Source of the DNA: JBLHZY01 sp047631555
GTDB taxonomy: Bacteria > Pseudomonadota > Alphaproteobacteria > Rhodobacterales > Rhodobacteraceae
NCBI GenBank assembly: GCA_047631555.1
Contig: JBLHZY010000001.1
Coordinates: forward strand, 868,001-932,000
Direction: 5' to 3'
Length of the DNA: 64,000 bases
Position numbers and translations under genes: made by a program. Shown here in pieces: positions 16,024-24,046 of the stretch (position 1 is the first letter of the stretch; every line of letters starts with the position of its first letter). Below the pieces are notes generated by a model, which made no database searches, was not told where the DNA came from, and saw only the letters and a program-made list of their open reading frames with translations.

Positions 16024-17064
16024 ATGTCAAAACGCCCGCCCATTCCCGCCAAAATGAAACATCAGATTATGTATGAAAGTGCGTTCTCATGCGCAGTCTG
16101 CGGGGAAAAAGGTGATCAGATACATCACATTGACAAGAACAACGCCAATAACACCACGGATAACCTCATTTTGCTTTGTCAGTCTCATCATGACGAAGCC
16201 CATACTACTAGAGAGTTGTCCCTTAATCTTTCACCTGACCGCTTGAAGAAGTTTAGAGCAAGTTGGATTGAGACTGTTCGCGACAATAGGTTTGTAGCGG
16301 CGTCCAAATCCGGACAATGTGCTACTGTTGGTGAATTTCTGAGCGTCGGAGTTGCGTGGGGCTATATCAACCACAGCAGGCTCCTCCAGACAGCGCCCAA
16401 AGCGCTCTTAGATGAAGTCGATCAAAGTTTGTTCTCGCGCTTGAAGCGGGGAGGCATCGTGGATGAGCGCGGAATCCTTATCCAACCAAATGGGCTTACA
16501 CCATCAGGCACATATCTCAGGAATACGGTCTATGACTGGTATCCGCATACCGAGAGCATCGCGTTACACATACTCTACAGCGAATTGGTTGACCGATTTG
16601 TTGAATTAGGCGAACCAATTCATCTTGATGAAAGCACTTGGAACCGCACCTTCATTAAAGAGATGATTAGACCAGGAAGACTAATCTTCCTGAACCGCGC
16701 TCAGTATTTCAAGAAAATCCACGAAGACGTTGAGAATGCAGAAGTTGCTGTTCAAACTTTCAAACGAAAAATAAAGGTCAAGTATCAAATTAACACACGC
16801 AACATGTACGGAACGACGTCAATTACATGTTCCTTTTCTGGTCATCAGACATGTGCGTCTGTCTTACAGGTTAAGTCGATTGAGGATCAGGGCGCAGATC
16901 GTATCTTGCACTGCACGCCAATAGCGCTCGGTGTAGGGTTCCACTCAAAAACAGCGAAACTTCTAAGTGACCCAGCAAATCACCGGATAAACTACGATGA
17001 TGCCCCAAAGACTGATCAATCAATACGCCCAGCACTGGATTGGCACGTACTGGGTCGGAAATGA
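16024..17064 (+). CDS. HNH endonuclease with unknown C-terminal domain
   Basis: 346 residues. The N-terminal 60 carry an HNH fold with zinc-type ligands: Cys23 and Cys26 (CAVCG), His34-His35, then the Asn of NTTDNLILLC, Cys52 and His55-56. The remaining 280 residues, including VGEFLSVGVAWGYINHSRLL, are unknown to me and could be a sensor or DNA-recognition part. The gene is clearly AT-richer than its neighbours and is oriented against the packaging operon, so it looks like separately acquired cargo. Roles could be defence nuclease or homing-like enzyme. Confidence 0.78.
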   Translation: MSKRPPIPAKMKHQIMYESAFSCAVCGEKGDQIHHIDKNNANNTTDNLILLCQSHHDEAHTTRELSLNLSPDRLKKFRASWIETVRDNRFVAASKSGQCATVGEFLSVGVAWGYINHSRLLQTAPKALLDEVDQSLFSRLKRGGIVDERGILIQPNGLTPSGTYLRNTVYDWYPHTESIALHILYSELVDRFVELGEPIHLDESTWNRTFIKEMIRPGRLIFLNRAQYFKKIHEDVENAEVAVQTFKRKIKVKYQINTRNMYGTTSITCSFSGHQTCASVLQVKSIEDQGADRILHCTPIALGVGFHSKTAKLLSDPANHRINYDDAPKTDQSIRPALDWHVLGRK

Positions 17065-17397
17065 CCAAGACGACCACGTGAGCCTCAGCAGATCGAGTCT
17101 CTAGCGCATTTGCGACGTTTTCAACGCCGCGACGTCGTACAGTATCGCAGTTCGTTGCCTAAAAAGGTGTTGAGCGTCCCGCGATTTTAGGCAGTTTTCG
17201 CGGTTGGAAATGCAAAGTTGTTGCAAAATGATTGAGTGAAACCAAGCACATCAAGCGGTTAACCCCGCAAAGCAATTGATGAACCATCAATAGGTCGGCA
17301 CATCCAGTTGCGACTTATTCACAGAAACGACGCGGGCGGCTGAGAAGTGTGGCAGGTAAAGCGACCGCCACGATTGGGCGATAATCCTGCGGTTAGC
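17065..17397. other. Non-coding region with repeated GCGACG motifs
   Basis: There is no gene between the convergent HNH and primase genes. TGCGACGTTT occurs at 17111 and again, as part of the inverted repeat, at 17404; GCGACGTCGT is at 17129. The stretch 17190-17330 is AT-richer than the rest of the element. Together with the inverted repeat next door this suggests a replication origin region, but it is only a candidate. Confidence 0.45.
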
Positions 17398-17451
17398 GAG
17401 ATGTGCGACGTTTCCATTATAAGTACTATATATAGAAGCGTCGCACATCTC
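17398..17451. repeat. 13-bp perfect inverted repeat with AT-rich centre, candidate origin
   Basis: GAGATGTGCGACG (17398-17410) and CGTCGCACATCTC (17439-17451) are exact reverse complements. The 28-base centre is AT-rich and itself partly palindromic (AAGTACTATATATAG). The arms nearly extend further outward with one extra base. It lies beside the stop of the primase-helicase gene. It could be the element's replication origin, or a termination structure between convergent genes. Confidence 0.7.
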
Positions 17452-17502
17452 CGCTGAACCACGATCTCAGCAACAATCGCGCTGCACAACTGCCCAGCAA
17501 CA

Positions 17503-20451
17503 TCACGCCGCTGACCAGCGCAATGCGCCTAACTCCGACATACACTGATCGACGTCCGCACCCACAGCAATGGCACAACGGTAAGGTTGCGTCTGGCCCG
17601 CCTCCCGCCAATACTTGTGCGTTGCCTCGACATGCTTGAGCGTGCGCGATGCACCACCTTCGCCCGTACCGAACACACGATCCACTTCCTTGCGGGACAG
17701 CAACGTGACGTCGCCCACTCTCCGCATCATCGCAGCAGCAGTCACGCATTCCGTCACAGCAATATCCAACCGCATCGAGTGCATGATGAACACACGCCCA
17801 CGCTTCATGCGGCGCACACCGCGCATCCGTCCAATCGCCTGCATCTGCCCATCAACCGCGACGTTGTGGATCACCGCATCGACACGTGGATCATCGTGCC
17901 GCAGACGATACCCCGCGATACCGTTCGCGAGTTCCCAATGTTCTGTGCGATACCACCCCATCTGCTTGATCGGTTCCTCGTCACAGTGATGCTGACGCGC
18001 GATCTGCTCCATCACATAAGGCATTGGAGTATTGCGACCGAGCACGACAAGGTTGTCAATGGCAGCACCGTGCAATCGTGTGCCATCTGGAAACTCCCAG
18101 ACGTCTTGCCCCTCGACATTGCCGTGGTGCGCAAATGACACGCGGGCGAAGGTGTGTTCCTTCTCAAGAGCCTCTCGATGCGCTTTCTTGGTGACGACAA
18201 TGGTGTAACCGATCTGCGCGTTCAGCCATTTGGCGATCTTGGCGCGGGCCTTGACGACACGCGCCTCCTCCGCCTTGTAATTCGGGTCCGACTTCGGAAG
18301 TTGGTTGAGCAGTTGCGATGCCTTGCCCGATGCGTCTTGCACCTGAACCACGTCGAGATTCATGTTAGGTGCTTGCACGTCGACCACTTCAACGTCGGGC
18401 CAGTGCGCTTTGACAGCGCAGATGTTCGGTGTCGCATCGAACAGCAGCACGGTCTCAACCTTTTCGAGCAATCGCGCCTTCTTGCGCCACGCAACATCCG
18501 CGTACCAGCGCGTGACCTCCTCGCCCGTCTCTTCCTTGTAGGTGTGCGCCCAAGTGTGCAGATGGTTTTGCCCGCCCGCGAATTCTGATTGCAGCCCGCG
18601 CCAGATCGACACGCATCCTGACCGATACGATCCTGGGTTACAGCGTTCGACGATCTCGTCATCTGTCATGTTGGGTTCAATGTGCGGTGTCGGTTTCGCC
18701 TCAAGTTCTAGATCGAGCGCCTCTGTCACCTGTTCTAAAGTCAACGTCCGCTTGCCTTTCAGAAGGTCGCCGTGCGCCTGATGCGATAGTTGACCGAGTA
18801 TGCCGTCACGCGGGGCAAGCATGTCTTCTAGCGGAACAGACCGACCACCCGCGAGGTTGTCCACGCAACCCTCGTCGATGATCACAACGTCCACACCCGA
18901 TGCGATGCGCGATAGGTGCGAGATCATCGCGACAGGTGCAACCCAGTTGTTGCGCCAGAAGTTCATGACCTGATCCGCATAGGCGCACGTGGAGATCGCG
19001 GGACACCGTTCTACCATGTCACCGTCGCCCTCAGATGGAAAACCGCAGATGTGCTTGTGAACCGACACGCCCGCGGAGAATGCGGCGTTTACAGCAGGAA
19101 GGCGTGAACACATGCCCTCCGCTGATCGACCGCGCCACGCCGCCCACGGGCGTTCGAGATAGGTCTCCTCAATTTCGTCGAACTGACCGACTTCATCTAG
19201 AACGGACCAAAGTCGTCTTTCACGTGCATCATTCAAGCGGTCAACAATCTCCTCACAGCGTTCATGACTAGGTGCAAGTATCAGAGCCTTGATGTCATTG
19301 GACGTAACAAGATCGACGATCTCGTGGGTTTTGCCCACGCCTAGCGTCACCTTGTTCAGGAACGTGCCTGTCTCGTCGATCTGCGCTGCGACAGCGCGTC
19401 TCAGCGCCTCAGACGCGGCGTCGAGCGTCGTTTGTGGTTCGACATAGGCGGCGTTACCGTAAACCGTCGTTTCCCCCGCCCGCATCTTGCGGAACATGCG
19501 TCGCGCCTCACCGAGCGAGGCGTCATACCCGCCCGTGGTGCTGCGCATACGCGGATTGGCCATTCGCTTCCAAGTTTTCTGCGGGACGTTAATGCGCTCG
19601 AACTCCCCACGTAGAGCATCGACTGCCGCATCCTCGTCGAGACCCGCACGCTTGGCCGACAGCACAAAGTTGAAACACTGTTCCGAGATGAACTCCCCCG
19701 CGTTCAGCAATTCCGCGTTCATCTGGTAGAGATTGAACTTGCCGCGCTGAACGGGTTTTGTCAGCGCAACCATGCCCTCCGTCGATGCGATGGGCAAATC
19801 GAACACCAACCCTTCATTGACGAACTCGAACACGCGCGTCTCGAACGGATCATTCTCGATGTCGGGCGGCGCTGCGAATAGCACGCGGCCCGCCTGAAAG
19901 ATGCCCGCGTCAAGATAGTCATGCCCCTGCTTGCGTTGCAGTGCGGCGATGTCGGGGGCGTTGTGCGTCGTTGACAGCCCGACCCAAACGTGTGCGCGGA
20001 AGGTGCCGCTGAAACCCGCACGCGACGACAATGCAACGACACAGTGCAGAGGGTTGTTTTCACCGAACATCACATCCAATTGGCGTTTGATTGTATTACG
20101 AGGATCGGCAATCAGTGTTTCGTCCGTGCATCCGTCGGCGTAGGGCATACCATCAACGTCTAGGACCATCATATCGACAGGCGGTAAGCGGAAGTCAGGT
20201 CGCTCGTCGCCCGTGATGCGACCGTCAGGTCGTCCGCCGAGGATAAGACATTCGTGAGATTTGATACCGCTATAGAGCGAGGCGACCTCATTGATCCCGA
20301 CGTCGTGCGTGTGACCGTACCAACGGGCGGGCCAGTCTACGGGCGACACCTCTCGGCCATCTGGCAGAACCCTTTTTACCTCGGTGCCGTCTGGGCGTAG
20401 TTGTTTGCGGATTGGCTGCTTCTTCGCGCCACTGACTCTTGATATTAGCAT
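17503..20451 (-). CDS. Primase-helicase replication protein (AEP-like plus SF2-type helicase)
   Basis: 982 residues. The N-terminal part has VLDVDG (Asp98, Asp100) and RAHVWVG (His154), matching the DxD and sxH motifs of archaeo-eukaryotic primases. A helicase part follows with Walker A GVGKT at 371-375 and Walker B VVIIDEG at about 522-528. Between them lie four cysteines near 448, 469, 483 and 489, placed as in XPD/DinG helicases with an iron-sulfur cluster. It probably starts replication of the excised element. The AlpA-like gene lies upstream on the same strand, 147 bp away. Confidence 0.72.
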   Translation of the reverse strand: MLISRVSGAKKQPIRKQLRPDGTEVKRVLPDGREVSPVDWPARWYGHTHDVGINEVASLYSGIKSHECLILGGRPDGRITGDERPDFRLPPVDMMVLDVDGMPYADGCTDETLIADPRNTIKRQLDVMFGENNPLHCVVALSSRAGFSGTFRAHVWVGLSTTHNAPDIAALQRKQGHDYLDAGIFQAGRVLFAAPPDIENDPFETRVFEFVNEGLVFDLPIASTEGMVALTKPVQRGKFNLYQMNAELLNAGEFISEQCFNFVLSAKRAGLDEDAAVDALRGEFERINVPQKTWKRMANPRMRSTTGGYDASLGEARRMFRKMRAGETTVYGNAAYVEPQTTLDAASEALRRAVAAQIDETGTFLNKVTLGVGKTHEIVDLVTSNDIKALILAPSHERCEEIVDRLNDARERRLWSVLDEVGQFDEIEETYLERPWAAWRGRSAEGMCSRLPAVNAAFSAGVSVHKHICGFPSEGDGDMVERCPAISTCAYADQVMNFWRNNWVAPVAMISHLSRIASGVDVVIIDEGCVDNLAGGRSVPLEDMLAPRDGILGQLSHQAHGDLLKGKRTLTLEQVTEALDLELEAKPTPHIEPNMTDDEIVERCNPGSYRSGCVSIWRGLQSEFAGGQNHLHTWAHTYKEETGEEVTRWYADVAWRKKARLLEKVETVLLFDATPNICAVKAHWPDVEVVDVQAPNMNLDVVQVQDASGKASQLLNQLPKSDPNYKAEEARVVKARAKIAKWLNAQIGYTIVVTKKAHREALEKEHTFARVSFAHHGNVEGQDVWEFPDGTRLHGAAIDNLVVLGRNTPMPYVMEQIARQHHCDEEPIKQMGWYRTEHWELANGIAGYRLRHDDPRVDAVIHNVAVDGQMQAIGRMRGVRRMKRGRVFIMHSMRLDIAVTECVTAAAMMRRVGDVTLLSRKEVDRVFGTGEGGASRTLKHVEATHKYWREAGQTQPYRCAIAVGADVDQCMSELGALRWSAA

Positions 20452-20598
20452 CTGCTTAATCGCGTGCCGTCACCTCAATCTTCGGTATGGGGCAATGTTG
20501 CGACGTGCTATAAGCGAGTTGTTCAAAGGTTCGCTGTGCCGTTGTCGTAGTCGTCGCAGTTATCAATACCGAAGGGGTGGGTGAAAGCCTGCCCCTTT

Positions 20599-20850
20599 TT
20601 ACTTTGTTTCTACTCGGTGACTCTGCGCCCACGCAATGACTTCGTCGCGATGATAGTAAATCGAACGCGATGTCACATGCAGGAACGGCGGACCTGTTCG
20701 ATCCCTTCGCCATAAATACAGAACCTCCTCCGACTTGCTAAGGAAGTCCGCGCATTGCGCGGGTGTCATAAGGGGTGGGAAACGCTCTTGCGTCTTCAAG
20801 GCTGCAACATCGTCGCGCAGCGCACGGATTTCTTCAATGAGATTGTCCAT
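20599..20850 (-). CDS. AlpA-like helix-turn-helix protein, putative excisionase
   Basis: 83 residues. A short N-terminal coiled coil (EEIRALRDDVAALK) is followed by a MerR/AlpA-type winged helix: MTPAQCADFLSKSEEVLYLWRR, GPPFLHVTSRSIYYHRDEVIAWA. Such proteins act as excisionases or activators in satellites and integrative elements. The ATG follows AGGAG with six bases between. It lies between integrase and primase-helicase genes, a normal place for directionality control. Confidence 0.8.
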   Translation of the reverse strand: MDNLIEEIRALRDDVAALKTQERFPPLMTPAQCADFLSKSEEVLYLWRRDRTGPPFLHVTSRSIYYHRDEVIAWAQSHRVETK

Positions 20851-20992
20851 ATCAGGCTCCTATATCTCGTTTCGTTGAGACGCAGGCATTTGCCAGTGGA
20901 GCCTTCACACGGCCCCCAAACTGGCGTCAACGGGGCGTGATATGGTCTTGTCGGGTGTGACCCCAACGCGTGTGACGTTAGCGGCAGACCGC

Positions 20993-22135
20993 CTACGACA
21001 CAACGCGCAGTTTAGGTACTGAACCACATTCTACCTCAATCTGTTCGGCGATCTTGTTCGCGTGGGAGTGCGATGCAGAGCCTTGGTCGTAAATTCCCTG
21101 CACACCTTTTTCGACGTCGCCGCGCAACTGGTCGATGATGTATGCGGGCAATTCCGCGCGTCGTGCTGCCGTTGTGAACAAGCGGCGGCAATCATGCGGG
21201 CGGAGGATGTTGGTATCATCTGACAACCGTTCTGGGTGGTAGATGTGTTTGGTTGCGTCGTGCTGCGGGAATACCCAACCCGATATACGCGGCAGCGCAT
21301 CGAGCGCCGCGACAACGCGGTCAGCGAGTGGGAAGACCCCTCCCCGTCCATTCTTCAACACAGCGACGCGCAGTTTGCGGGCATCGAAGTCGATGTCATC
21401 CCAACGCAGTGCGATCACATTACCCGCACGCAGTCCCGTGAACAGCATCAACTCGTATGCCGTTGCGATGGTCGAGTTACGCGCACGCTTCGCGCGGATC
21501 AGGTCGAGTGCGGGCCATGTTTCGGCAGCGTCAAACTTGACCGCGTTGTCAGGTTGGTAGCGTTTAGTCTGCACCTTGAGACCATCCGCGACGTTGAAAC
21601 ACCGACGCACGACTGCCGCCCGTTTAAACGATGTCCGAATGATCTGCGCTAGATGTTTTTGCGTGCCGACATTGTGCGAACGCAGCGCGTCTTCAAGATG
21701 AGCAAGATTGACGTCCTCAAGCGGCATACCGAACAAATCGGACATATGGCGGTCAACCTGCGCACGGTAGTAATCATGCGTGACTGCGGACGCGTCAGAC
21801 TGACGGATATGGGACTCAAGTGCATCACGCAGGGTCTTGATGCCTGTCGATGTCGCGTCGGTGCCTGTCGTCACAGCGGACATCTTTTCCTTTGCAACAT
21901 CGCGGGCAGCATAGACGTCTGGCAACGTCGGCCATTCGCCTAAGCGGATTTGTTTCACCCTGCCGTCGATGCGGCGTGCAACCCACCACACCTTCTGCCG
22001 TGCGCCAACGGCAAGGCGGATACCCTTCGCATCGGGGTCAGTTTTGAGGGATGGGTCGGAATAGAAAACCGTGCCGCTGTCTGGGTGTTTGATCTTGGCG
22101 ACGTTCGGACGTTTGGTCAGTGGTAAGTTAGGCAT
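20993..22135 (-). CDS. Tyrosine recombinase integrase
   Basis: A 380-residue site-specific recombinase of the P4/phage type. An N-terminal arm-binding DUF4102-like region (VWWVARRIDGRVKQIRLGEW, about 49-68) is followed by a SAM-like core domain. The catalytic domain shows Arg236 (FTGLRAGNVIALRW), Lys261 (VLKNGRGG), His314 and Arg317 (LRPHDCRRLF) and the nucleophile Tyr349 (GIYDQ). It ends 150 bp from its nearest neighbour and starts about 150 bp from the right attachment repeat, so it is the enzyme that placed the element in tRNA-Asn. Confidence 0.95.
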   Translation of the reverse strand: MPNLPLTKRPNVAKIKHPDSGTVFYSDPSLKTDPDAKGIRLAVGARQKVWWVARRIDGRVKQIRLGEWPTLPDVYAARDVAKEKMSAVTTGTDATSTGIKTLRDALESHIRQSDASAVTHDYYRAQVDRHMSDLFGMPLEDVNLAHLEDALRSHNVGTQKHLAQIIRTSFKRAAVVRRCFNVADGLKVQTKRYQPDNAVKFDAAETWPALDLIRAKRARNSTIATAYELMLFTGLRAGNVIALRWDDIDFDARKLRVAVLKNGRGGVFPLADRVVAALDALPRISGWVFPQHDATKHIYHPERLSDDTNILRPHDCRRLFTTAARRAELPAYIIDQLRGDVEKGVQGIYDQGSASHSHANKIAEQIEVECGSVPKLRVVS

Positions 22136-22284
22136 GTGCGCTCCTTTGCAACATTCTTTGCAACAATTCAGAACGACACATTACGATCCACTGACTGATT
22201 GACCAACTTGTTTATCGTTGCAAATCAGTGCTTTACCTTAATTTTATGACGTATTGGGGCCTGTTGGTGGTGGTAACCTGATAC

Positions 22285-22332
22285 CTGTTAATCAATTGGT
22301 CGTAGGTTCGATCCCTACCGCCGGAGCCAATT
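22285..22332. repeat. Right attachment repeat (attR), copy of tRNA-Asn 3' end
   Basis: 48 bp identical to 8196-8243. It is not a complete tRNA, since the acceptor 5' strand and D arm are missing. It marks the right boundary of the element. The stretch between the integrase start and this repeat (22136-22284) holds no gene and probably includes the integrase promoter and arm-type binding sites. Confidence 0.94.
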
Positions 22333-22352
22333 TAACCATTGGTTACAAAAAT

Positions 22353-22379
22353 GGGCGATCCTCACGGGTCGCCCTTTTT
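22353..22379 (+). terminator. Original tRNA-Asn terminator, displaced by the element
   Basis: GGGCGA (22353-22358) pairs with TCGCCC (22369-22374), followed by five T. It follows the attR copy at the distance expected for a tRNA terminator, consistent with being separated from its tRNA by the insertion. Confidence 0.75.
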
Positions 22380-22454
22380 CATCTCATCAGCACCTTTTCA
22401 TCTCATCAGCACAACGCGAAATTTGGGATCCGCCAGCGGCCGCCTCAAACCGCT

Positions 22455-22781
22455 TCATTCGTCGTGCTTGCGGCCTTTGCCAAACAAAGTGATCACTGCA
22501 AAATAAAGCCCGAGCATTGAAGCGGCGCCATAGAATTGTGACCAAACATACCAGACACCATTTTGCATCACGTTGGATATTCTGTCCTCGAAACCAGCAG
22601 TGCCCGCGCCAAAGGCATTCAACAGCCCGCCCAAAAACACCGTAAGAATTGCACCCATAACAAAGCGCTGATTGTAATCCCAAGGCGCCGCAAACTTGAT
22701 CAACCAGCCCAAAAAGCTCGCCAACAAATACGAACTAACGATGCTTCCAAGCAGCGAACCATAGACATAAGAGTGAAACAT
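22455..22781 (-). CDS. Hypothetical membrane protein (108 aa)
   Basis: A small integral membrane protein with about three hydrophobic segments: SLLGSIVSSYLLASFLGWLI, MGAILTVFLGGLLNAF and MLGLYFAVITLF. The charged tail is GKGRKHDE. I cannot name a family. It stands alone next to the integration site, in host DNA. Confidence 0.55.
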   Translation of the reverse strand: MFHSYVYGSLLGSIVSSYLLASFLGWLIKFAAPWDYNQRFVMGAILTVFLGGLLNAFGAGTAGFEDRISNVMQNGVWYVWSQFYGAASMLGLYFAVITLFGKGRKHDE

Positions 22782-23191
22782 AAGCGGGCGACTTTCACGT
22801 TTGATTACTGAGCTCTAGCAGACGGCTTTCAATTAACGTCATTAATTATACCTAGCTTGCCAAGCGCATTTAAGAAACCAAAAAGCCGCCGCCAACATGG
22901 GGCAATTTCTGTGTCCCAAACCATCCCCAACTCTAAACCTGCTAAAACGGCCGCAAAAGCCCAAGTCGAGAGCTTCGCTGTTACTCTGGCGGGTGAGGTC
23001 TTGCCGACTTAACAGAGGCCCGCTTTCCTTGGAATTAGGCAAACCCCGTCAATCATAGGCTTTGACCCGCTGACAGAGCGGATGGCCAACAATCCGGTCT
23101 CACACCCGCTGTTTGGCACAAATGGCGATGCTGCGCGCGCCTCGCCCAAGCGCGAAACCCCGCGCTTTGATATCCACTAAAATGAGGGCCC
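22782..23191. other. Intergenic region with a possible gene remnant
   Basis: There is no complete gene. On the + strand an open frame from 23013 to the TAA at 23178-23180 has host-like codon use (GFDPLTERMANNPVSHPLFG, ending ETPRFDIH) but no good start or site. An ATG at 23082 would leave only 32 residues. It may be the tail of a gene lost by deletion. The rest (22800-23010) shows nothing I can support. Confidence 0.35.
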
Positions 23192-24046
23192 TTAGTCCTG
23201 CCGCTTTTGCAGCAGCAATGACGCAAGCCCAAGAAGCGCCGAGACTACGATCAACAGCAATGACACCGCGTTGAGCACCGGCGTCGAGCCGAGCTTTAAT
23301 CGATCAAACATCGTGATCGTTAGCGGCGCGTCGGAGCCGACAAGCATCAAGGTCGTGTTGAAATTCTCAAAGCTCATCAGCACAGAGACAACCCCCGCCG
23401 CCGCCATCGCGGGAAACAAAAACGGCAAAGTGATTGCCCGCACAGCCCCCCAATGCGTGGCACCGAGGTTCAGGGCGGCCTCTTCAAGGCTTGGATCAAA
23501 CTTCTGCAACCGGGCCGAAATCACCAGCGTCGCAAAGGTCGTGATAAACGAAAACTGCCCCAAAATAACAAGGATCAGCCCGGGGCGCAGCCCGTCAAAC
23601 CACAGCCCCGTCGCGTCTTCGAGGAAATTGGCCAGGGTTGAGGAAAAGACGAGGATCGAAATCCCCAGAATAATGCCGGGGATGATCAGCGGCAGCAACA
23701 TCAGGATATAAAGGACCCCCTTGCCGCGAAAATCGTGGCGCACAAAGAGGAAAGCGTTGCAGGTCCCGACAAAGACCGCCAGCAGCGATACCCAGAACGC
23801 CACAACCCCCGACGTGATCAGTGAGCGCAGGATTGGCCGCTCATGGAACACCCCGATATAGGGCGCATCCGTACCAAAGAACCAAGCCCATGTGAACCCT
23901 TCCCAAGGCAAGGAAGGAAACACGCTGTCGTTAAAGGCAAAGGCGCAGACGGTCGCCAATGGCAACGCCAGATAGATGAAAAACAGCGTCACATAGGCCC
24001 GATAAGACCATTTAAACGCGCGACTTTGAGGGATGCCGGTGATCAT
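23192..24046 (-). CDS. Polyamine-type ABC transporter permease (PotC-like)
   Basis: A 284-residue inner-membrane permease with six predicted segments. The BPD family signature appears as EEAALNLGATHWGAVRAITLPFLFP (the EAA loop that docks the ATPase). It is the last gene of a four-gene operon in the order binding protein, ATPase, permease, permease. It overlaps the previous permease gene by 4 nt (ATGA). The likely substrate is spermidine, putrescine or a similar amine, judged from the binding protein. Confidence 0.88.
   Translation of the reverse strand: MITGIPQSRAFKWSYRAYVTLFFIYLALPLATVCAFAFNDSVFPSLPWEGFTWAWFFGTDAPYIGVFHERPILRSLITSGVVAFWVSLLAVFVGTCNAFLFVRHDFRGKGVLYILMLLPLIIPGIILGISILVFSSTLANFLEDATGLWFDGLRPGLILVILGQFSFITTFATLVISARLQKFDPSLEEAALNLGATHWGAVRAITLPFLFPAMAAAGVVSVLMSFENFNTTLMLVGSDAPLTITMFDRLKLGSTPVLNAVSLLLIVVSALLGLASLLLQKRQD

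Larger units (their letters stand above)
8196..22332. mobile_element. 14.1-kb integrated satellite-like element in tRNA-Asn
   Basis: The element is bounded by a perfect 48-bp direct repeat of the tRNA 3' end and carries a tyrosine integrase beside the right repeat. Gene order from the left: TIR protein, SLATT membrane protein and a small gene (+ strand). Then, on the - strand, comes a packaging module (portal, winged-helix-like protein, coiled-coil protein, small terminase, large terminase split in two). An HNH nuclease gene (+) follows, then primase-helicase, AlpA-like protein and integrase (-). I see no major capsid, tail, lysis or CI-type repressor gene. The size and content fit a phage satellite or a strongly reduced prophage. 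Confidence 0.9.

Noticed and set aside
20456..20713. 85-aa frame between primase-helicase and AlpA-like genes
   Set aside because: It mostly overlaps the AlpA-like gene in another frame, has a Thr-run composition and no start signal.
22285..22332. A second tRNA-Asn gene
   Set aside because: Only the 3' part is present; there is no 5' acceptor strand or D arm. It is the attR copy.
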